A stretch of DNA of 64,000 nt from Isoetes taiwanensis (Eukaryota; Streptophyta; Lycopodiopsida; Isoetales; Isoetaceae). Below the pieces are notes generated by a model. It was given only the letters and a program-made list of their open reading frames with translations, was not told the origin of the DNA and did no database searches. Shown in pieces: positions 1 to 12,425 of this stretch (the stretch's first letter is position 1; each line of letters opens with the position of its first letter). Made by a program: the position numbers and the translations under genes. The stretch is from the NCBI GenBank assembly GCA_021234155.1, contig JAJEKV010000392.1, positions 1 through 64,000 on the forward strand, in the 5' to 3' direction.

Positions 1-3000
1 CCTTTACTTCGCTGCCTAGCGGAGAATTACAGATCAAACTCCATTCCGTCGGAGTTCCGTTGCTTAGCGTTCTCAAGCTTTGCATCTTATCGGCCAAGTC
101 CCAAGTGCAAAGACCAAAACTTCGGCACCCAAAGCGCCAAACCACTGCTAGAACACGGCAGCTCATAGGGTTTTACGTTTGGAGGCTCTATCCTTGTAAA
201 TTCAACTAGGACCTTGCGCAGTGTCTTGGCTAGAGGAGGGGTGTTGGCAGCGAGCATGGACCCTAAAACCACCGAGCGGCTTGCCCCAAAAGTCCTCTCG
301 AAGGCCACCGGCGGACGGGCCTTCCCCTCTAGGAATCATGATTCGGCTCGCCAAATGGTTCGGAGCGTCGACATTACCACGGAGACCAAGTTTTGTGGCG
401 AAGACCACCTTCGAGGAAGCGTCAAACTAACTCATGTCCAACACTTTTCGTAGTCAATTGGCCTAGGAGGTGGCTGTCGAATCTTCGCAACGTAGGGGTA
501 AGTGTTTCTTTCTTTTACCAAAACTGGCCGTGCAACTTGGTCTCTAGGGTAATTTTCGGCCTCCCGGGCCGATGTGGCGAAGTCGAATCGCCATTCCGGA
601 GCCTCCCACAATGTCCAGAATGACAAAACACTTTGGTTTTCTACCGGTCGACCCTTGAAGCAACCCGGCGGTTTGATAAGTTCTCGGGACGGATGTTGGA
701 TTTTTGGACCTTATCGAGGCAGGGGGCCCTTGAGCGAAGGATTCAGCGGTGGGATAGGGGCAGAGATCAGGGAGTGTGGTCTTTAGCGTCGGCCCCGTGG
801 CTACCGAAGGAAAAGGCTACCTCGGGGAAATTTTTGGGGGCTCGCCTCTTGGGGTTGGACTCTCCCCTCTAATGAGGCGGCCTTGCAAGGTCACGGCCTT
901 GTTTGACTTGAGCAAGTGTGCGGCATTTCGGCTGCTCAACAACGAGCTGGGACCATTCTAATGCAAACACTTTGATCTAAACCTTGTCAGAAATTTTGAA
1001 AAGCTGTATGTTGGCGATGACTTAGGAAGCCTGTGACAAAAATCAATAATTTAATTTCGTACTATGCATTAATTACAAATTTATGAATGTCTTGCTCTCT
1101 TGCAAAGATGCCCTTTACTTCGCGCCAGCGGGAGAGTACGGATCAAACTCCATTCCGTCGGTTCCCCTTGCTGGCGTTCTCATTTGCATCTTATCGGCCA
1201 AGTCCCAAGAGCAAAGACCAAAACTTCGGCACCCAAAGCGCCAAACCACCGCAGAACACGGCAGCTCCATAGGGTTTCGTTTGAGGCTCTATCCTTGTCG
1301 GTCGACTAGGACCTTGGGCCGGTGTCTTGGCGTAGGGGGTGTTGGCCTTGAGGCCACGGACCCTAAAAACCATCGGGCGGCTTGCCCCAAAAGTCCCTCT
1401 CGAAGGCCACGGCGGCGGACGGGCAACTTCCCTCTCGGAATCGTGATTCGGCTCTGCCAATGGACTCGAGCGTCGACATTGCCACAGGGACCAAGTTTCG
1501 TGGCGAAGACCACCCCTTCACCGAGGGGCGTCAAACTATCTCATGTCCAACACACTTTCGTAGTCAATTGGCCCTGGGAGGTGGGCTGTCGAATCTTTAC
1601 CCAGCGTGAGGCGTAAGTGTTTTCTTTCTTTTGCAAAGCCTGGCCAGTGCAACTTGGTCTCTAGGGTAATTTCGGCCTCCGGACGATGATGTGAAGTCGA
1701 ATCGCCATTCAGAACCCTCGCAATGTCGAGCGACAAAACACTTTGGTTTCTACGGTCGACCCTTGGGGGCGCCCAGCGGTTTGATAAGTTCTCGGACGGA
1801 TGTTGGATTTTTGGACCTTATCGAGCGGGGCCCTTGAGCGAAGGATTCAGCGGTCCGGATAGGGGAGGCAGAATCCGGGAGTGTGGTCTTTAGCGTCTGA
1901 CCCCCAGTGGCGCTGCCGAGGAAAAGGCTACCTCGGGGAAATTTTTGGGGCTTTCGCCTCTTGGGGTTCCGGACTCTCCCCTCTAATGAGGCGGCCTTGC
2001 AAGGTCTGGCCTTGTTTGACTTGGGCAAGTGTGCCCATTTCGGCTGCTCAACAACGAGGCTGCGGACCGTTCTAATGCAAACACTTTGATCTAAACCTTG
2101 TCGAGAAATTTTGAAAGCGGCACGTATGTTGGCGATGACTTAGGAAACCTCTTGACAAAAAATCAGAATTTAATTCCGTACTATGCATTAATTACAAATT
2201 TATGAATGTCTTGCTCTTTGCAAAGATGCCCTTTACTTCTAAGCGCCACAGCGGGAGATGCAGATCAAACTCCATTCAGTGGGTTCCCCTTGCCGTGTTC
2301 TCAGCGCATCTTATCGGCCAAGTCCCAGAGCAAAAGACCAAAACTTCGGCACCCAAAGCGCAAACCCTGCTAGAACACGGCAACTCATAGGGTTTACGTT
2401 TGAGCTCTATCCTTGTCGGTCGACTAGGACCTTGCTTCGTGTCTTGGCGTAGGGGGGTGTTGGCCTTGAGCACGGACCCTAAAAAACCATCAGGAGGCGG
2501 CTTGCCCCAAAAGTCCTCTCCCGAAGGCCACAGCGGCCGGGCGGGCAACTTCCCTCTCTCAGGAATCGTGATTGGCTCGCCAATGGACTCGAGCGTCGAC
2601 ATTGCCACGGGGACCAAGTTTAGTGGCGCGAAGACCACCCCTTCTCGAGGAAGCGTCAAACTATCTCATGTCCAACACACTCGTAGTCAATTGGCCTAGG
2701 AGGTGGGGTGTCCGAATCTTTAGCGTGGGGCGTAAGTGTTTCTTTCTTTTGCAAAAGCTGGCCAGGTGCAACTTGGTCTCTAGGGTAATTTTGGCCTCGG
2801 ACGATGTGGCGAAGTCGAATCGCCATTAGAACCTCCGCCAATGTCGAGCGACAAAACACTTTGGTTTCTACGATTCGACCGCGGGGCGCTTGCGGTTTGA
2901 TAAGTTCTCGGGGCCGGATGTTGGATTTTTGGACCTTATCGAGCGGGGGGCCCTTGAGCGAAGGATTCAGCGGTGGGATGGGGGAGGCAGAGATCAGGGA

Positions 3001-6000
3001 GTGTGGTCTTTAAGCGTCTGACCCCGTTTTTGCCGAGGAAAGGCTACCTCGGGGAAATTTTTTGGGGCTCGCCTCTTGGGGTTGGACTCTCCCCTCTAAT
3101 GAGGCGGCCTTGCAAGGTCGGCCTTGTTTGACTTGGGCAAGTGTGCGGCTTCGGTGCCCAACAACGGGCTGCCGGACCGTTCTAATGCAAACACTTTGAT
3201 CTAAACCTTGTCGGAAATTTTTGGCGGCTGTATGTTGGCGATGACTTAGGAAGCCTGTGACAAAAATCATAATTTAATTCCGTACTATGCATTAATTACA
3301 AATTTATGAATGTCTTGCTCTTTGCAAAAGCTGCCCTTTACTTCTAAGCGCCACAGCGGGGGAGTACAGATCAAACTCCATTCCGTCGGTTCCCCTTGCC
3401 CAGCGTTCTCAACTGCATCTTATCGGCCAAGTCCCAAGTGCAAAGACCAAAACTTCGGCACCCAAAGCGCAAACCACTGCTAGAACACGGCAGCTCATAG
3501 GGTTTACGTTTGGAGAGCTCTATCCTTGTCGGTCGACTAGGACCTTGCGTGTCTTGGCGTAGAGGGGGTGTTGGCCTTGAGCACCGGACCCTAAAACCAT
3601 CAGGGCGGCTTGCCCCAAAGTCCTCTCGAAGGCCCGGCGGCGGGACGGGCAACTTCCCTCTCTCGGAATCGTGATTCGGCTCTGCCAATGGACTCGGAGC
3701 GTCGACATTGCCACGGGGACCAAGTTTCGTGGCGAGAAGACCACCCTTCTCGAGGAAGCGTCAAACTATCTCATGTCCAACACACTTTCGTAGTCAATTG
3801 GCCTAGGAGGTGGGCCGTCGAATCTTTGCAGCGTGAGGCGTAAAGTGTTTCTTTCTTTTGCAAGCCTGGCCAGGTGCAACTTGGTCTCTAGGGTAATTTC
3901 GGCCCTCGGACGATGTGGCGAAGTCGAAATCGCCATTAAGAACCTCCGCAATGTCCGAGCGACAAAACACTTTGGTTTCTACGGTGGACCATGGGGGGCA
4001 GCGGTTTGATAAGTTCTCGGACGGATGTTGGATTTTTGGACCTTATCGAGCGGGGCCCTTGAGCGAAGGATTCAGCGGTGGGATAGGGGGAGGCGAGATC
4101 AGGGAGTGTGGTCTTTAGCGTCTGACCCCCAGTGGCTTTGCCGGGGAAAGGCTACCTCGGGGAAATTTTTTGGGGCTCGCCTCTTGGGGTTCGGACTCTC
4201 CCCTCTAATGAGGCGGCCTTGCAAGGTCTGGCCTTGTTTGACTTGGGCAAGTGTGCCCGGCTTCGGCTGCCCAACAACAGGCTGCCGGACCGTTCTAATG
4301 CAAACACTTTGATCTAAACCTTGTCAGGAAATTTTTGGCGGCACGTATGTTGGCGATGACTTAGGAAGCCTCTTGACAAAAAATCATAATTTAATTCCAT
4401 TACTATGCATTAATTACAAATTTATGAATGTCTTGCCTCTTTGCAAAGGCGCCCTTTACTTCTAAGCGCCTGGCGGGAGGTCTGAGATCAAACTCCATTC
4501 CGTCAGTTCCCCTTGCTTCAGCGTTCTCAAGCTGCATCTTATCGGCCAAGTCCCAAGTGCAAAAGACCAAAACTTCGGCACCCAAAGCGCAAACCACTTT
4601 AGAACACGGCAGCTCATAGGGTTTTACGTTTGAGGCTCTATCCTTGTCGGATTCGACTAGGACCTTGCTTGTAGTGTCTTGGCGTGGGGGTGTTGGCCTT
4701 GAGCATGGACCCTAAAACCATCCGGGCGGCTTGCCCCAAAAGTCCTCTCGAAGGCCACGGCGACCGGACGGGCAACTTCCCCTCTCGAGGAATCATTGAT
4801 TCGGCTCACGCCAATGGACTGAGCGTCGACATTGCCACGGGGACCAAGTTTCAGTGGCGAAGACCACCCCTTCTCGAGGAAGCGTCAAACTATCTCATGT
4901 CCAACACACTTTCGTAGTCAATTGGCCTAGGAGGTGGGCGTCCGAATCACGCAGCGTGGGGGCGTAAGTGTTTCTTTCTTTTGCAAAAGCCCGGCCAGGT
5001 GCAACTTGGTCTCTAGGGTAAATTCGGCCTCCGGACGATGTGGCGAAGTCGAATCGCCATTCAGGAGCCTCCGCAATGTCCAGAGCGACAAAACACTTTG
5101 GTTTCTACGATCGACCCTTGGGCGGCCAGCGGTTTGATAAGTTCTCGGGGCCGGATGTTGGATTTTTGGACCTTATCGAGCGGGGCCCTTGAGCGAAGGA
5201 TTCAGCGGTCGGATGGGAAACCGAGATCAGGGAGTGTGGTCTTTAGCGTCTGACCCCCCAGTGGCTGCCAGGGAAAGGCTACCTCGGGGGAAATTTTTGG
5301 GGCTCGCCTCTTGGGGTTCCCGGACTCTCCCCTCTAATGAGGCGGCCTTGCAAAGGTCTGGCCTTGTTTGACTTGGGCAAGTGTGCCATTTCGGTGCCCA
5401 ACAACAGGCTGCGGGACCGTTCTAATGCAAACACTTTGATCTAAACCTTGTCAGGAAATTTTGAAAATTGGCACGTATGTTGGCGATGACTTAGGAAGCC
5501 TGTGACAAAAATCAAAATTTAATTCCGTACTATGCATTAATTACAAATTTATGAATGTCTTGCTCTTGCAAAAGATGCCCTTTACTTCTAAGCGCCACAG
5601 CGGGAGGAGTCACAGATCAAACTCCATTCCGTCGGTTCCCTTGCCGCGTTCTCAAGCGCATCTTATCGGCCAAGTCCCAAGAGCAAAAGACCAAACTTCG
5701 GCACCCAAAGCGCCAAACCACTGCTGGGAACACGGCAGCTCATAGGGTTTACGTTCCGGAGCTCTATCCTTGTCGGATTCGACTAGGACCTTGGGCCGTG
5801 TCTTGGCGTAGAGGGGGTGTTGGCCTTGAGCACGGACCCTAAAACCATCAGGAGGCGGCTTGCCCCAAAGTCCTCTCCAGAAGGCCACAGCGACGGACGG
5901 GCCTTCCCCTCTCGGAATCGTGATTGGCTACGCCAATGGACTCGAGCGTCGACATTGCCACGGGGACCAAGTTTCGTGGCGAAGACCACCCCTTCTCGAG

Positions 6001-9000
6001 GCGTCAAACTATCTCATGTCCAACACACTTTCGTAGTCAATTGGCCTAGGAGGTGGTACATCGAATCACCAGCGTAGAGGCGTAAGTGTTTCTTTCTTTT
6101 GCAAAACTGGCCAGGTGCAACTTGGTCTCTAGGGTAATTTCGGCCTCTCGGACGATGTGGCGAAGTCGAATCGCCATTAGAACCTCGCCAATGTCCGAGC
6201 GACAAAACACTTTGGTTTCTACACGGTGGACCCTTGGGGCGCTTGGCGGTTTGATAAGTTCTCCGGACGGATGTTGGATTTTTTGGACCTTATCGAGGCG
6301 AGGGCCCTTGAGCGAAGGATTCAGCGATTGGGATAGGGGGCAGAGATCAGGGAGTGTGGTCTTTAGCGTCTGGCCCCGGTGGCTGCCGGGGAAAGGCTAC
6401 CTCGGGGAAATTTTTTGGGGCTCGCCTCTTGGGGTTGGACTCTCCCCTCTAATGAGGCGGCCTTGCAAGGTCACGGCCTTGTTTGACTTGGGCAAGTGTG
6501 CCATTTCGGCTGCTCAACAACAAGGCTGCGGGGACCGTTCTAATGCAAACACTTTGATCTAAACCTTGTCAGGAAATTTTGAAAACTGGCACGTATGTTG
6601 GCGATGACTTAGGAAGCCTGTGACAAAAATCATAATTTAATTCCGTACTATGCATTAATTACAAATTTATGAATGTCTTGCTCTTTGCAAAAGCGCCCTT
6701 TACTTCTAAGCGCCTAGCGGAGATACAGATCAAACTCCATTCCGTCGGTTCCCCTTGCCCAGCGTTCTCAAGCGCATCTTATCGGCCAAGTCCCAAGAGC
6801 AAAAGACCAAAACTTCGGCACCCAAAAGCGCCAAACCACTGCTAGAACACGGCAACTCATAGGGTTTTGCGTTTGGAGAGCTCTATCCTTGTCGGTCGAC
6901 TAGGACCTTGCATGCCGTGTCTTGGCGTAGAGGGGTGTTGGCCTTGAGCACGGACCCTAAAAACCATCCGGAAGCGGCTTGCCCCAAAGTCCTCTCAGAA
7001 GGCCACGGCGGCCGGACGGGCAACTTCCCCTCTCGGGAATCGTGATTCGGCTCTGCCAATGGACTCGGAGCGTCGACATTGCCACGGGGACCAAGTTTAG
7101 GTGGCGAAGACCACCCCTTCTCGAGGGCGTCAAACTATCTCATGTCCAACACACTTCGTAGTCAATTGGCCTAGGAGGTGGGCGTCGAATCTTTAGCGTG
7201 GGGCGTAAGTGTTTCTTTCTTTTGCAAAGCGGCCCAGGTGCAACTTGGTCTCTAGGGTAATTTTGGCCTCGGGGACGATGTGGCGAAGTCGAATCGCCAT
7301 TCGGAGCCTCCGGAATGTCGAGCGACAAAACACTTTGGTTTCTACGATTGGACCCTTGGGGGCGCAGCGGTTTGATAAGTTCTCGGGGACGGATGTTGGA
7401 TTTTTGGACCTTATCGAGCAGGGCCCTTGAACGAAGGATTCAGCGGTGGGATAGGGGAACCGAGATCGGGAGTGTGGTCTTTAGCGTCTGCCCCGTGGCG
7501 TTGCGGGAAAAGGCTACCTCGGGGAAATTTTTGGGGCTCGCCTCTTGGGGTTCGGACTCTCCCCTCTAATGAGCGGCCTTGCAAGGTCTGGCCTTGTTTG
7601 ACTTGGGCAAGTGTGCGGCTTCGGCTGCCCAACAACAGGCTGCCGGACCGTTCTAATGCAAACACTTTGATCTAAACCTTGTCAGGAAATTTTAAAAGCG
7701 GCTGTATGTTGGCGATGACTTAGGAAGCCTTGACAAAAATCATAATTTAATTCCGTACTATGCATTAATTACAAATTTATGAATGTCTTGCCCTCTTGCA
7801 AAAGATGCCCTTTACTTCTAAGCGCACAGCGGAGGAGTACAGATCAAACTCCATTCCGTCGGTTCCCCTTGCCAGCGTTCTCAAGCGCATCTTATTGGCC
7901 AAGTCCCAAGAGCAAAAGACCAAAACTTCGGCACCCAAAGCGCCAAACCTGCTAGAACGGCAACTCATAGGGTTTCGTTTGGGCTCTATCCTTGTCGGTC
8001 GACTAGGACCTTGCGTAGTGTCTTGGCGTAGAGGGGGGTGTTGGCCCCGAACACGGACCCTAAAACCATCCGGGCGGCTTGCCCCAAAAAGTCCTCTCAG
8101 AAGGCCACGGCGGACCGGGCAACTTCTTCCCTCTCAGGAATCATGATTCGGCTCGCCAATGGACTCGGAGCGTCGACATTGCCACGGGGACCAAGTTTAG
8201 GTGGCGAAGACCACCCCTTTCGAGGGCGTCAAACTATCTCATGTCCAACACACTTCGTAGTCAATTGGCCTAGGAGGTGGGCTGTCGAATCTTTAGCGTG
8301 GGGCGTAAGTGTTTCTTTCTTTTTGCAAACTGCCCAGTGCAACTTGGTCTCTAGGGTAATTTGGGCCTCGGACGATGTGGCAAAGTCGAATCGCCATTCA
8401 GGGAGCCCTCCCCAATGTCGAACGACAAAACACTTTGGTTTTCTACGATTCGGCCATGGGGCAGCCAGCGGTTTGATAAGTTCTCGGGGCCGGATGTTGG
8501 ATTTTTGGACCTTATCGAGCGGGGCCCTTGAGCGAAGGATTCAGCGGTGGGATAGGGGCAGAGATGGGGAGTGTGGTCTTTAGCGTCTGGCCCCAGTGGT
8601 GCTACCGGGAAAGGCTACCTCGGGGAAATTTTTGGGGCTCGCCTCTTGGGGTTCGGACTCTCCCCTCTAATGAGGCGGCCTTGCAAGGTCCTGGCCTTGT
8701 TTGACTTGGGCAAGTGTGCATTCGGCTGCCCAACAACGAGGCTGCGGACCGTTCTAATGCAAACACTTTGATCTAAACCTTGTCAGGAAATTTTGAAAAG
8801 CGGCCTGTATGTTGGCGATGACTTAGGAAGCCTGCTGACAAAAATCATAATTTAATTCCGTACTATGCATTAATTACAAATTTATGAATGTCTTGCTCTT
8901 TGCAAAAGGCTGCCCTTTACTTCTAAGCGCCACAGCGGGAGAGATACGGATCAAACTCCATTAGTCGGTTCCCTTGCTTGGCGTTCTCAAGCTGCATCTT

Positions 9001-11637
9001 ATCGGCCAAGTCCCAAGAGCAAAAAGACCAAAACTTCGGCACCCAAAAGCGCCAAACCCTGCTAGAACACGGCAACTCATAGGGTTTACGTTTGGAGGCT
9101 CTATCCTTGTCGTTCGACTAGGACCTTGCAGTGTCTTGGCGGCGAGGGGGTGTTGGCGCGAGCATGGACCCTAAAAACCATCCGGAAGCAGCTTGCCCCA
9201 AAGTCCTCTCAGAAGGCCTGGCGGCCGGACGGGCAACTTCCCCTCGGGGAATCATGATTACGGCTCGCCAATGGACTCGAGCGTCGACATTACCACGGGG
9301 ACCAAGTTTCGTGGCGAGGGAAGACCATCCCCTTCTCGAGGCGTCAAACTATCTCATGTCAACACACTCGTAGTCAATTGGCCTAGGAGGTGGGCGTCGA
9401 ATAGCGTGGGGGCGTAAGTGTTTCTTTCTTTTTTGCAAACCCTGGCCAGGTGCAACTTGGTCTCTAGGGTAATTTCGGCCTCGGGACGATGTGGGAAGTC
9501 GAATCGCCATTCGAGACCTCCACAATGTCAGAATGACAAAACACTTTGGTTTCTACGGTCGACCCCTTGAGCGGCTTCAGCGGTTTGATAAGTTCTCGGC
9601 CGGATGTTGGATTTTTGGACCTTATCGAGCGGGGCCCTTGAGCGAAGGATTCAGCGATTGGGATAGGGCAAAGAGGGGGAGAGTGTGGTCTTTAAGCGTC
9701 ACGGCCCCCCGTGGTTGCCGGGAAAAGGCTACCTCGGGGGGGAAATTTTTGGGGCTCGCCTCTTGGGGTTCGGACTCTCCCCTCTAATGAGGCTGGCCTT
9801 GCAAGGTCTGGCCTTGTTTGACTTGAGCAAGTGTGCCGGCTCATTTGCCCAACAACGGGTTGCCGGACCGTTCTAATGCAAACACTTTGATCTAAACCTT
9901 GTCGAAATTTTTTTGGCGGCCTTTGTATGTTGGCGATGACTTAGGAAGCCTGTGACAAAAATTAGAATTTAATTCAGTACTATACATTAAGTACAAATTT
10001 ATGAATGTCTTCTTTGCCAAAAAGGCGCCCTTTACTTCTAAGCGCCCAAGGGGGAGATGCAGATCAAACTCCATTCGTGTCGGTTCCCCTTGCCAGCGTT
10101 CTCAAGCTGCATCTTATCGGCCAAGTCCCAAGTGCAAAAGACCAAAACTTCGGCACCCAAAAGCGCCAAACCTGCTAGAACACGGCAGCTCATAGGGTTT
10201 ACGTTTTGGAGGCTCTATCCTTGTCGGATTCGACTAGGACCTTGCGGCGTATCTTCCGTGGGGGGTGTTGGCCTTGAGCATGGACCCTAAAAACCATCGA
10301 GGCGGCTTGCCCCAAAAGTCCTCTCGAAGGCCTGGTGATGGGCGGGCAACTTCCCCTCTCCGGAATCATGATTCGGCTCGCCAATGGACTCGGAGCGTCG
10401 ACATTACCACGGGGACCAAGTTTCGTGGCGGAAGACCACCCTTTCTCGAGGCGTCAAACTATCTCATGTCCAACACACTCGTAGTCAATTGGCCAAGGAG
10501 GTGGTTTGTTTGAATCTTTACCAGCGTGGGGGCGTAAGTGTTTCTTTCTTTTGCAAAGCCCGGCCAGGTGCAACTTGGTCTCTAGGGTAAATTCGGCCTC
10601 GGACGATGTGGCGAAGTCGAATCGCCATTCAGAACCTCACAATGTCCAGAATGACAAAACACTTTGGTTTCTACGATTCGACCCATGAAGCGGCCAGCGG
10701 TTTGATAAGTTCTCCGGACGGATGTTGGATTTTTGGACCTTATCGAGGCGGGGCCTTTGAGCGAAGGATTCAGCGGTGGGATAGGGGGGCAGAGATCAGG
10801 GAGTGTGGTCTTTAGCGTCACGGCCCCGGTGGCGGCTGAGGGAAAAGGCATCCTCGGGGAAAGTTTTTGGGGCTTCGCCTCTTGGGGTTGGACTCTCCCC
10901 TCTAATGAGGATGGCCTTGCAGGAGTCGGCCTTGGTTGACTTGGGCAAGTGTGCCGGCTTCGGTGCTTAACAGAGCTGCGGGGCCGTTCTAATGCAAACA
11001 CTTTGATCTAAACCTTGTCAGGAAATTTTGAAAAGCTGGCACGTATGTTGGCGATGACTTAGGAAGCTGGCGACGACAAAAATCATAATTTAATTCCATA
11101 CTATGCATTAATTACAAATTTATGAATGTCTTGCTCTTGCAAAAGCGCCCTTTAGTTCTAAGCGCCTAGCGGCGGAGTCACAGATCCAAACTCCATTCCG
11201 TCGGTTCGGATTGCTTGGCGTTCTCAAGCTGCATCTTATCGGCCAAGTCCAGAAGTGCAAAAGACCAAAACTTCGCACCCAAAGCGCCAAACCACTGCTA
11301 GAACACGGCAACTCATAGGGTTTCACGTTTGAGTCTCTATCCTTGTCGGTCGACTAGGACCTTCGCGCCGTGTCTTGGCGTAGAGGGGGTGTTGGCGCGG
11401 AAACCTGGACCCTAAAACCATCAGGGCGGCTTGCCCCCAAAGTCCTCTCGAAGGCCCTGGCGGCGGACGAACCTTCTCCTCTCGGGAATGGTGATTCGGC
11501 TCGCCAATGGTTTCGGAGCGTCGACATTGCCACGGGGACCAAGTTTTGTGGCGAGGAAGACCACCCCTTCTCGAGGCGGCAAACTACTCATGTCCAACAC
11601 ACTTTCGTAGTCAATTGGCCTAGGAGGTGGATTTTTG
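1..11637 (+). repeat. Tandem array of ~1.1 kb monomers (satellite-like)
   Basis: A landmark (ATGAATGTCTTGC) recurs at 1083, 2202, 3306, 4424, 5551, 6669, 7779, 8884, 10001 and 11122, a spacing of 1,104-1,127 bp. The window opens about 29 bp into a monomer, so the array continues to the left. Each monomer has a GC-rich part and an AT-rich end (TATGCATTAATTACAAATTT). The last copy keeps only about its first 515 bp. The short ORFs read through the array in all frames shift from copy to copy because of small indels, so no conserved protein is supported. Copies are nearly identical over long stretches, with differences clustered in a few CG-rich spots. It could be a heterochromatic satellite or an amplified retroelement fragment; I do not recognise it as rDNA spacer. 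Confidence 0.95.
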
Positions 11638-12180
11638 GAATCTTGCTATGCATTAATTAATTCCTTACTATGCATTAATTCGAATTTATGAATGTCTTGC
11701 TCTTGCCCAACATTTTTTGCCTAGACCGTTCAATGCTACCTATTTGATCAGAACTTTATCAGAAAATTCTAAAAATTTGCACGTATGATGGGGATGACCT
11801 AGGAAGTCGGTGACAAAAATCAAATTTAATTCCATACCATGCATTAATTACGAATTTATGAAGCGAGAATGCAAAAGAGCATAACTAAAAATTGCATCGA
11901 AAAAGGTGGAATTTTGACAAGCGGTCTTGACGTCTTGGCGGTGCGGACATGAAAAACATTTCACTAGGATATGCGGTGTTGGTGTGCGATGAAATAGCTC
12001 CGAGTCTTCCGAGCTCACATCTTTGCCACAAAAGTTCTCTTTACGAAGGCCACTGGCGATGGGCGAGCAATTTCCCCTCTCAAAACCATGATTTGGCTCT
12101 TCCAATGGACTCATAATATCGACATTACCACGGGGACCAACTTTTCGTGGCGAGAAGACCACCCTTGTTCTCCAAAAAGA
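11638..12180 (+). repeat. Diverged, deleted edge copies of the 1.1 kb monomer
   Basis: Two shortened AT-rich monomer ends lie at 11,638-11,687 and 11,688-11,857, each ending with the TATGCATTAATT landmark or a variant. A more diverged piece at about 12,004-12,175 matches the monomer stretch that runs from the CTTGCCCCAAAAGTCC region to the GACCACC region. The decay at the edge is what unequal exchange predicts for an old array boundary. Confidence 0.8.
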
Positions 12181-12189
12181 ACAAAGTAC

Positions 12190-12425
12190 ACTAGGCGTCC
12201 GCCGGACATCGCGGCGTGGCGTCACGTCTCCATAGCGGCGTCACGTCGCCGCGTATTTTCGTCCACGGCATAGCGTCCACGGCGTGGCGGATCTGCCCGC
12301 GTCCACGGTGTCGGGCGTCGCCGCGAGGCGTCGCCGCTTGGCGGCGTGTCTGCGGCGTGGCGTCACATTGGCGTCGCATGGTCCGCGTTAATTGCGGCGT
12401 CCCGTGACTTTCGGGCGTCGCAAGC
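12190..12425. repeat. GC-rich, CpG-dense tract of degenerate short repeats
   Basis: The tract is built from variants of GGCGTGGCGTCAC and GTCCACGGCGT, with CpG far denser than in flanking DNA. It adjoins the diverged end of the 1.1 kb array. ORFs across it on both strands are low-complexity Arg/Ala/Pro products and are not supported as genes. Confidence 0.6.

Noticed and set aside
1-11637. rDNA intergenic spacer or CRISPR-like array
   Set aside because: No rRNA sequence is seen, the repeats are contiguous 1.1 kb units without short repeat-spacer alternation, and the setting is eukaryotic.
87-11660. Many 60-180-codon ORFs in the tandem array (for example 1083-1616 and 8038-8583)
   Set aside because: Frames are not conserved between monomers; indels shift them, and similar ORFs appear on both strands. 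They follow from the GC-rich repeat.
12191-12407. Arg/Ala/Pro-rich ORFs in the GC tract
   Set aside because: Open on both strands because of base composition; no domain.
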